From the NCBI GenBank assembly GCA_030613025.1, contig JAUWMT010000010.1:1-64000 (forward strand): a DNA stretch of 64,000 bases. The letters are read 5' to 3'. Shown one piece after another: positions 56,873 through 64,000 of this stretch; within the stretch, counting starts at the first letter, position 1, and the number at the start of each line of letters is the position of its first letter. Position numbers and translations under genes: made by a program. This DNA is from Candidatus Cloacimonadota bacterium. GTDB lineage: Bacteria > Cloacimonadota > Cloacimonadia > JGIOTU-2. The notes beneath the pieces are model-generated. The model did no database searches. It had not been told where the DNA came from and was given only the letters and a program-made list of their open reading frames with translations.

Positions 56873-57940
56873 TTATACCACATAAATGGGATTCGTGAAA
56901 AGCCATCCTTTGAGCCCGATGAAAACCTCGATCCGATAAAAGCCCTTCTCTATGACCGGAAACGAAATTTTGTTCATGTACTCAGTATGAACTAGATTCC
57001 CATTGTGTATAATTTTTATATGACAATCCTGCTGAAGATAGATAAATAAGTAAAGGTCTTTTTCTTTGAGCGAGATATCTTCACCTGGCAAAGCAAATTT
57101 TTCAGATGATTTTGACTCGATCCCGCAATAGAACATGTGTGGGTCAGCACGAGTATAGTTCACAATGTATGAATTGCCATTTTTCATATACGCAAGGATT
57201 TCCTGAGCCGCATTATCAGAAGATAGAGGTTGCCTGGTCTGGATGTTTGTTCTGATCGTTCCAAATAATTTTCTGTGAGGAAGAAAGCTGATGGAAAAAG
57301 GACCGGCAGAATATTTGTTTTCATGAGAATCAACACTTCCAATCCCAGATTTTTTTAAACCTTTGTTATTTAATTCATCCCATTTTTTCAATACTTTTTT
57401 GTTTGGTCTTTTTATTGATGTATTTGGGAAAAGTATTTTTGGTAATACGTTCCACGGAATGCGTAATCTATCAGTCCATTCTGAGATGTAATTCCATATT
57501 TCAATGCCCTCAAAATCGTGTACGTTCCATGAAGTCCAATTGTAGGTGCGCAAGGTTCTTTTTGATCTTCTTTTTTCAAAGGGATGTGCAATAAAACCGG
57601 CACCTCCCAATTTGCGGGTTTCTTTCACATATTCATCGGCGCTCATAGAAAGGGGGAATACTTCATCGACATTGAAAACGAGGTAATGATTATTCTTTTT
57701 GGCATCATTCATTTCATATCCGATGAGAATATTCACTTCATTCTGAGAAATGGATGAAAGGTCATTCTTAACTTCAATCGAGCGATGATCAGTTATACAT
57801 ATAAAATCAACATTATAATGCTCTGCCGTATGCACTATATCTGCAAGACTTCCATGTCCGTCAAAGGAGTGCTCTGTATGAACATGAATGACTCCGGAAT
57901 ACTCGTATATTTCTTTACCAAATACTGATTTTTTTATCAT
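56873..57940 (-). CDS. PHP-domain protein
   Basis: YSGVIHVHTEHSFDGHGSLADIVHTAEHYNVDFICITDHRSIE...AHPFEKRRSKR. Confidence 0.9.
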   Translation of the reverse strand: MIKKSVFGKEIYEYSGVIHVHTEHSFDGHGSLADIVHTAEHYNVDFICITDHRSIEVKNDLSSISQNEVNILIGYEMNDAKKNNHYLVFNVDEVFPLSMSADEYVKETRKLGGAGFIAHPFEKRRSKRTLRTYNWTSWNVHDFEGIEIWNYISEWTDRLRIPWNVLPKILFPNTSIKRPNKKVLKKWDELNNKGLKKSGIGSVDSHENKYSAGPFSISFLPHRKLFGTIRTNIQTRQPLSSDNAAQEILAYMKNGNSYIVNYTRADPHMFYCGIESKSSEKFALPGEDISLKEKDLYLFIYLQQDCHIKIIHNGNLVHTEYMNKISFPVIEKGFYRIEVFIGLKGWLFTNPIYVV

Positions 57941-58485
57941 ATTAAAATTCCTGTGCTCATTGATAAATGGGGAGCTGAGCTGTCAATAAATTTGGGATTC
58001 ATTCAAAAAGACAGAGCAGAGAGCATTTCTAAAATTGTAGTACTTGAGAATTACTCTCACAAGCTCTGAGACTTGTAAAAAGACATTCATTCTGATTTTG
58101 GGAGTGTATCAAGTCTCCCGATGCTGGAAATATTCCAAATATAAGCCGAAAGAGTCGATTACCCAAAATGAAAAAAACTGTTATTCTTTCGACGATTGGC
58201 AGATCCGGAATCGTGAATCCAGTTTTGGTCAATCGAGCTTTTTATGTTTCTCAAATGCAATTTAAGAAATCCAGACTATCCTATCTCTCATTACTAAAGC
58301 CCCCTTTAATAACGCTTATAGAAAATATGAGATTGAATTGAAAATTTCAAAATTATCCGCTCACAACCTTCCTTTCCCCGTATTCTATACTTTAACATTG
58401 CGATGTCTATGAAAAATTTAGGGGGTATGCAAGATTTATTATGAAATAAAATTGACAATTTTTTTCCAATAGCTTTCAAATAATT

Positions 58486-60360
58486 ATGGCAGAGAAGAAA
58501 TTATTACAAAAAAAACTCAATCTCCTTGATGTTTTCAGTATAGCAACAGGTGCGATGATCAGCTCCGGGCTGTTTATACTGCCCGGACTCGCTTTTGCGA
58601 AAGCCGGTCCGGCAGTCGTTGTGGCATATATTCTGGCTGGGATCATCGTGATACCAAGTATGCTTGCACAGATAGAGCTCGGAACTGCGATGCCCAAAGC
58701 AGGTGGGAGTTACTTTTATATTGAAAGAAGTATGGGACCTGCTGCCGGCACATTAGGGGGATTTGCAAGCTGGTTCAGTCTTGCACTTAAAAGTGCTTTT
58801 GCCCTTATTGGTATCGGGGCATTTGCAAATTTGTTATTCCCGGTTCTTTCTGGAACTCATATAAAAGTAATCGCGATTGGCTTCTGTATTTTCTTTGCTT
58901 TGTTGAATATAAAAAGCGTGAAGCACACAAGCAGATTTCAGGTTTTTCTTGTATTGTCATTGCTCGCTATATTGTTGCTTTATTGCACAGTTGGTATTAC
59001 AAAAATAAATCTACACAATTTCATACCATTTTCTCCCAAAGGATTTGGTGCAGTGATCCCTGTCGTAGGTCTTGTTTTTGTGTCCTTTGGAGGTTTAACG
59101 AAAGTGGCAAGTATTGCAGAAGAAATCAAAAAGCCCAAGAAGAATCTGAAAATGGGTATGTTGATCGCATTTATTGTAGTAATGTTTTTTTATGTTGCAA
59201 CTATATTTGTCACAGTAGGGGTGGTCGATGCAAGTAAACTGGCAAATTCCCTTACACCAATTTCCCTGGGAGGTGAGATCGTACTCGGACGAGTTGGAAT
59301 GATCGTCTTATCTATTGCAGCGTTATTCGCTTTTTTTTCAACAGCAAATGCCGGCATTCTTTCTGCATCCCGATTTCCTCTAGCCATGAGCAGAGATAGG
59401 TTGGTTCCCGAGATTTTCGGAAAAATGGGTAAAAAGAGTCAAACGCCAATTATTTCAATTATACTTACTGCGGCATTTATGATCGTCATGATCGCTTTTC
59501 TGAATTTTGAGAATCTGGTCAAGGCAGCATCAACCATGAAGATCATTCTATTCTTATACACGAACGTTGCGCTGATCGTGATGAGAGAAAGCCGGATAGA
59601 CACCTACCGGCCCTCCTTCAGAGCACCTCTCTATCCGTGGTTACAGATTATTGCGATCATCATATACGCTTTTCTTATTTTTAAGATGGGAACTGTACCT
59701 CTCATCATAACTGCCTTTTTTATCCTGCTTTGTATTGTCTGGTATATTTTTTATGTGCGCATGAGAGTAGAGAGGAAGTCTGCGCTGGTGCATATTGTTG
59801 AACGAATTACTAATAAAAAGATCTCAAGCAGTACCCTTGCAGATGAACTCAAAGATATCCTTATAAAGCGTGATAACATTATTGAGGACAGATTTGATAA
59901 ATTAGTGAAATCTGCAATTTTTCTTGATCTTAAGCAACCCGTGGAAGCAGAGGAATTTTTCAACATTGTGTCAAAAGAACTTTCTCCACGGTTGAACATT
60001 CCGTTTCAGGAACTTCATGATCTCTTTATTGAAAGAGAGAAACAGTCATCGACGATCCTTGAACCCGGTCTGGCGATACCTCATATTATTGTAAAAGGTG
60101 AGAAAAAGTTTGATATACTTATTGTACGCTGCAAGGATGGTATAAATTTTGAAAAGGGCGAACCACCTGTCCATACAGTATTTGTTCTGATTGGTTCGAT
60201 GGATGAACGCAATTTCCATTTACGTGCGCTCATGTCCATAGCTCATATCGTGAAAGAGCATAATTTTGATAAGCTGTGGTTCAATGCAAAAAATAGTGAA
60301 GAATTAAGAAATATAATTTATCTTTCGACAAGAAAGCGAGAGACTCATGAAAGCAAATAA
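58486..60360 (+). CDS. APC-family amino-acid permease with C-terminal PTS EIIA-like domain
   Basis: LNLLDVFSIATGAMISSGLFILPGLAFAKAGPAVVVAYILAGI...; C-terminal FIEREKQSSTILEPGLAIPHIIVKGEKKFDILIVRCKDGINF. Confidence 0.92.
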   Translation: MAEKKLLQKKLNLLDVFSIATGAMISSGLFILPGLAFAKAGPAVVVAYILAGIIVIPSMLAQIELGTAMPKAGGSYFYIERSMGPAAGTLGGFASWFSLALKSAFALIGIGAFANLLFPVLSGTHIKVIAIGFCIFFALLNIKSVKHTSRFQVFLVLSLLAILLLYCTVGITKINLHNFIPFSPKGFGAVIPVVGLVFVSFGGLTKVASIAEEIKKPKKNLKMGMLIAFIVVMFFYVATIFVTVGVVDASKLANSLTPISLGGEIVLGRVGMIVLSIAALFAFFSTANAGILSASRFPLAMSRDRLVPEIFGKMGKKSQTPIISIILTAAFMIVMIAFLNFENLVKAASTMKIILFLYTNVALIVMRESRIDTYRPSFRAPLYPWLQIIAIIIYAFLIFKMGTVPLIITAFFILLCIVWYIFYVRMRVERKSALVHIVERITNKKISSSTLADELKDILIKRDNIIEDRFDKLVKSAIFLDLKQPVEAEEFFNIVSKELSPRLNIPFQELHDLFIEREKQSSTILEPGLAIPHIIVKGEKKFDILIVRCKDGINFEKGEPPVHTVFVLIGSMDERNFHLRALMSIAHIVKEHNFDKLWFNAKNSEELRNIIYLSTRKRETHESK

Positions 60361-60751
60361 AGTTTTATATCGTGATACCAGGAATGGAAAGATTGCAGGT
60401 GTGTGCAGCGGTCTTTCCGAATATCTTAATGTGGATGTTTCTTTGATCCGTTTGATATGGGTCATCTTCACCATCTTTGGCGGCGCAGGAGTTTTCCTTT
60501 ATATTATTGCAGCTTTGATCATACCCCGCAAATTTGAAAATGAAGTTGAGGTCATTGTTGATGAAGAAGATGATAATCGTCTTACAAGAGATATGGATAA
60601 TGCTGTAATTTTTGGTGTGTGTGCAGGAATAGCAAAACATTTTAATATCGATGTAAGCATTGTTAGAATCATATTTTTATTGCTTGGATTATACTTTGCT
60701 GCGGGAATATTCCTCTATATAGTGTTAGCACTTATTTTACCAAAGAATTAG
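60347..60751 (+). CDS. Protein with two PspC domains
   Basis: LYRDTRNGKIAGVCSGLSEYLNVDVSLIRLIWVIFTIFGGAGVFLYIIAALIIPRK and AVIFGVCAGIAKHFNIDVSIVRIIFLLLGLYFAAGIFLYIVLALILPKN. Confidence 0.92.
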   Translation: MKANKVLYRDTRNGKIAGVCSGLSEYLNVDVSLIRLIWVIFTIFGGAGVFLYIIAALIIPRKFENEVEVIVDEEDDNRLTRDMDNAVIFGVCAGIAKHFNIDVSIVRIIFLLLGLYFAAGIFLYIVLALILPKN

Positions 60752-60756
60752 AGGGA

Positions 60757-63700
60757 ATGCACTTTATTCGACCATTCTTCTTTCTGCTGATAATTTTCTG
60801 CCTATGCCACACACTTCATGCAGAAGAATTCTCAATTCTCGATAAGAGCAGTATCATTACAATCGAACTTGAAAAAACAACTTATGAGCTTGGGTACGAT
60901 CATATCATAACTGACTCTGAAAAAGTTAGCTATCAAGATTCAATCCTTAGTAGAGGAAAAGATTATTCCATCGATTATGTGCAGGGAGTTGTTTCATTCT
61001 TAAAAGAGCTCAAATCCGGAGAAAAAGTTAAGATCACCTTCAAGGTCTTCCCCAAAAGTCTGCTCTACTCTTTCCGGCAATATGCTCCACAGGAAAATGT
61101 ATTACTACCGAGATTAAAGGAAAAACAAACCTCAACTCAGAAACAAAAATATGATACTTCTACAAACCTGAACATAACCGGAAGCAAAAGCTTTGCACTT
61201 TCATTGGGCAATAAGCAGGATATGGATCTCGATCAATCTTTGTATTTGCAGGTGGATGGAGAGCTGTCCAAAAATGTTTTCATCAAAGCACAACTTTCTG
61301 ATAATACTACCCCAATTTCCACAGAAGGTACGACAAAAAAGCTCAGCGAGTTTGATAAGATGTTCATCAAGGTATATTCCGGGAATTACAGCTTGCAGTT
61401 CGGAGATTTCTTTGCCCGTTTCGATGATACTTATTATGCAAATTTTGATTACAAATTGGAGGGTGTAACCTTTCAGTGGAATGGACCTCAAAAGGTGAAT
61501 GGTTCCGCAGCAGTTTCAAACGGGGACTTCAAAAGCTATTCTTTTTACGGAACGGAAGGTATTCAGGGACCTTATTATCTGCCTGGAAGGAACAGCTCAA
61601 ATGTGCGTGTGCTTTCCGGAACTGAGAAGATATATATAGACGGAACATTGCTTACTCGCGGTAAGGATTATTTCATTGATTATAATGAGGGTTCGATCAC
61701 TTTTCAGAATAACAACATCATTACTGAGGAATCCTACATCATTGCTGATTATGAGTACACTGCGGAAGAGTATCGAAGTAATTTTTATCTCGGATCAGGC
61801 GATATTGCATTTTTTGATGATGCAGTTGACATCTCTTTGAAAATTCTGAGCAACAATGACGATAAAGAAAATCCGTTGAATTTCAGTCTTACAGAGGAAG
61901 AGAAAGAGATACTGAGAAATGCAGGGAATGACCCTGAGAAGGCGCGCATCAGCGGTGTGGATTCTGTTGCAGTAGGGCAGGGGAACTATATTCTGGCAGA
62001 TTCACATTATGTATATGTGGGTTTTGATTCAACAGGAAATTATCTTGTGAGTTTTTCCTTTGTGGGAGCTGGAAATGGTTCGTATAATAAATCAGGATAC
62101 ATTCAATATGAGTGGGTGGGGGAAGGCAATGGAGAGTATATTCCTGAGATACAGCTTCCTTTCCCGGAAAAGCGTACCAATGTTGACTTCAGAGCAAAGG
62201 TTGCACTTGGAAAATTTAAACTCATCTCAGAAGGAATGTTCACCAGTTTTGACCAAAATAGCTTTTCTACAATCGATGATGACCACAATAACGGCTTTGC
62301 TCATTACCACTCATTAAATCTAAATCTGCCGGTCTTCTCCAAAGGTAAAGTGAAAACATCAGCGTATTATCGGGCACATGATAAATATTTCCATTCTCTG
62401 GCAAGAGTAGAGTCTGCAAAGAAACAGTATCAAACCTCTGATTTTATAGAAACAGATACTGTAGCAGTTTCTGAATATGGCGGCTCAATTGAGTTCTCCT
62501 TTCCGAAATGGGTAACAAACAAAGTGCGGCTTTACGATAAAAAAATGCATGATATTGCACGCCAGCAGACTTTTTCAAATACTTTTTCCTATTTACAAAA
62601 TCCCGCTCTTTTTTTCCTGCCTTCGATCAATTACACCTTTTCAAATATTCATGAAGAAAACGAATCTACTTCGAGCACTGCTGAGGAAGAACTACTTCAA
62701 AGAACGCATTCCCTGGATGGGAATTATAAGATCGGTTTCATGAAAGTGAATGCCGGATTTTCGGATAGGAAATTTACTAATGAAGGAGCGCTTGATTTCG
62801 GCTTCAGTAATGTTAAATATTTTTATGGACTCTCGGCTGCGCTCTGGAACACAGATATAACGCTTGAGTATGAGCAGGAGTTTGTGGATAGTTTAAAGAT
62901 CGACTGGTTTGATTATAAAAAAGCACAACTCTACAAAGCCGGATTTTCTTATCAAAAGGGAACCACGAATTTCAAAGCAGATTATTCTCATAGAACAAAT
63001 CAATATATTACCGGAGAGAGCAACAGCAATTTTGACCTTCTGAACTCGCAGATTTCCTTTAATCTCATTAACAACAGTATTTCTAATCGTGTGAATTACA
63101 AGATCGGGAATATCGAGCTTTATCCCAAAGTGAAGGAGCTTATCTATGTGGGGGACGGACACGGATTGTACGATAGTCTCGGTTTTTATCAGGAGGATGG
63201 GGACTATGACTATGAGATCACTATAGTTGGGACACCGCAGCCGATCACTGAGCTTCAAATGAACTGGAATGTGCAGGTTAATCCATCGAGGGCGATAACG
63301 TTGAAAGACAAAGGCATAAACGAGCTTTTGGACAAGCTTATATTCAGCTCAGATATTGCGATCCAGGAAAAATCTACTACTCCGCATAAGCTGGATCTCT
63401 ATCTTCTCAAGCCAAGTGCTCTGATGAATAAGCAATATACGGATTATGGTTATCAGCGGTATAAGGAGCAGCTCTGGTATAATATTGTTAAGAACAAAAT
63501 CGTGATGCGTCTGCTTTACGAGAAGGTAAAGAAAATTGATAACCGGTACGAAAATGAGTTCGATGAACTGGATCAAGATACATACACTGCTGCGCTAAAT
63601 TTCTATAATGTGAAGCAATGGAATTTTGAGAATGAAATCTCCTATGTTGACATTATCTCAAATTATCAAACTGAGGATTTTCTGCGCTCTGAAGTGTGGG

Positions 63701-64000
63701 GAGTTTCGACAGACATCGCATACAAATTCAGCTATAATATGATCGTTTCCTCATTACTTTCCATAGATATTGAAAATGGTGCAAAGGTCGATGGGACTGA
63801 CGATTATAAGATAACCTCATATACGATCGAGCCGGAATTTGTGTATAATGCAGGTTCGAAATACCATCTGTCGGCAAAGATTCATTTGCAACAGAATGAG
63901 CGGGAAGGATCCGATTACTTTGCGAATATCCTTTACAGCAAACGTGCCGGCTTGAACACAAGAGTAACCCTGCAGTTTGATTATAAATTCAGCAAGTATG
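60757..64000 (+). CDS. Very large secreted/outer-membrane protein, incomplete at window end
   Basis: ATG at 60757, signal peptide MHFIRPFFFLLIIFCLCHTLHAEE; sampled lines from 61201 to 63961 read in one open frame (about 1081 codons) with no stop seen; motifs SRGKDYSIDYVQGVVSFLKEL and TRGKDYFIDYNEGSITFQNN. Absent from the ORF track because it has no stop in the window. Confidence 0.9.
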   Translation, partial: MHFIRPFFFLLIIFCLCHTLHAEEFSILDKSSIITIELEKTTYELGYDHIITDSEKVSYQDSILSRGKDYSIDYVQGVVSFLKELKSGEKVKITFKVFPKSLLYSFRQYAPQENVLLPRLKEKQTSTQKQKYDTSTNLNITGSKSFALSLGNKQDMDLDQSLYLQVDGELSKNVFIKAQLSDNTTPISTEGTTKKLSEFDKMFIKVYSGNYSLQFGDFFARFDDTYYANFDYKLEGVTFQWNGPQKVNGSAAVSNGDFKSYSFYGTEGIQGPYYLPGRNSSNVRVLSGTEKIYIDGTLLTRGKDYFIDYNEGSITFQNNNIITEESYIIADYEYTAEEYRSNFYLGSGDIAFFDDAVDISLKILSNNDDKENPLNFSLTEEEKEILRNAGNDPEKARISGVDSVAVGQGNYILADSHYVYVGFDSTGNYLVSFSFVGAGNGSYNKSGYIQYEWVGEGNGEYIPEIQLPFPEKRTNVDFRAKVALGKFKLISEGMFTSFDQNSFSTIDDDHNNGFAHYHSLNLNLPVFSKGKVKTSAYYRAHDKYFHSLARVESAKKQYQTSDFIETDTVAVSEYGGSIEFSFPKWVTNKVRLYDKKMHDIARQQTFSNTFSYLQNPALFFLPSINYTFSNIHEENESTSSTAEEELLQRTHSLDGNYKIGFMKVNAGFSDRKFTNEGALDFGFSNVKYFYGLSAALWNTDITLEYEQEFVDSLKIDWFDYKKAQLYKAGFSYQKGTTNFKADYSHRTNQYITGESNSNFDLLNSQISFNLINNSISNRVNYKIGNIELYPKVKELIYVGDGHGLYDSLGFYQEDGDYDYEITIVGTPQPITELQMNWNVQVNPSRAITLKDKGINELLDKLIFSSDIAIQEKSTTPHKLDLYLLKPSALMNKQYTDYGYQRYKEQLWYNIVKNKIVMRLLYEKVKKIDNRYENEFDELDQDTYTAALNFYNVKQWNFENEISYVDIISNYQTEDFLRSEVWGVSTDIAYKFSYNMIVSSLLSIDIENGAKVDGTDDYKITSYTIEPEFVYNAGSKYHLSAKIHLQQNEREGSDYFANILYSKRAGLNTRVTLQFDYKFSKY

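Noticed and set aside
56698-56898. Overlapping ORFs of 61-62 aa on both strands
   Set aside because: Encoded by intergenic repeats (NHEKHERHE / FVSFVFFVV word translations).
58029-58265. Short ORFs on both strands between PHP and permease genes
   Set aside because: No recognisable motif; likely non-coding intergenic sequence.
61193-63961. Small ORFs on both strands near the window end
   Set aside because: They overlap the long open frame starting at 60757, which has a signal peptide and consistent coding sequence.

Overview
AT-rich bacterial window. It resembles a Cloacimonadota-like genome, but that is only an impression from gene content. Part 1 (about 1-36 kb, + strand) is a long surface-polysaccharide locus: nucleotide-sugar enzymes, glycosyltransferases, a flippase, a polymerase-like membrane protein, an initiating sugar transferase and a Wzi-like barrel. 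Two sub-pathways stand out: a GDP-colitose-like set (gmd, fcl/colC-like, and a ColD-like enzyme with His at the PLP-Lys position), and a sedoheptulose-phosphate/sugar-phosphate-cyclase set (SIS, transaldolase, HAD, SDR, AroB-like cyclase, FGGY kinase). The locus carries many gene remnants: rfbB cut by an IS630-type end, truncated rfbA, a capD-like start next to a MITE, two hydroxyacid dehydrogenase fragments, half of a fcl-like gene and a Wzi C-terminus. Part 2 (about 33.9-41.8 kb) is an accessory zone of small cargo genes (four-helix-bundle, VanZ, GIY-YIG, AlbA_2, AbiEi-like) separated by short-word repeat arrays and palindromic repeats. Part 3 (about 41.8-64 kb) is mostly housekeeping genes, mainly on the - strand, ending in a very large surface protein ORF that runs off the window. 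The most interesting signal is five copies of the 23S-rRNA-IVP/Avd-like four-helix-bundle gene. At least four are bracketed by degenerate short-word arrays that are approximate reverse complements of each other, with a different word at each locus. I propose these are a family of mobile or RNA-processed elements not restricted to rRNA. No rRNA, tRNA or CRISPR array was recognised.
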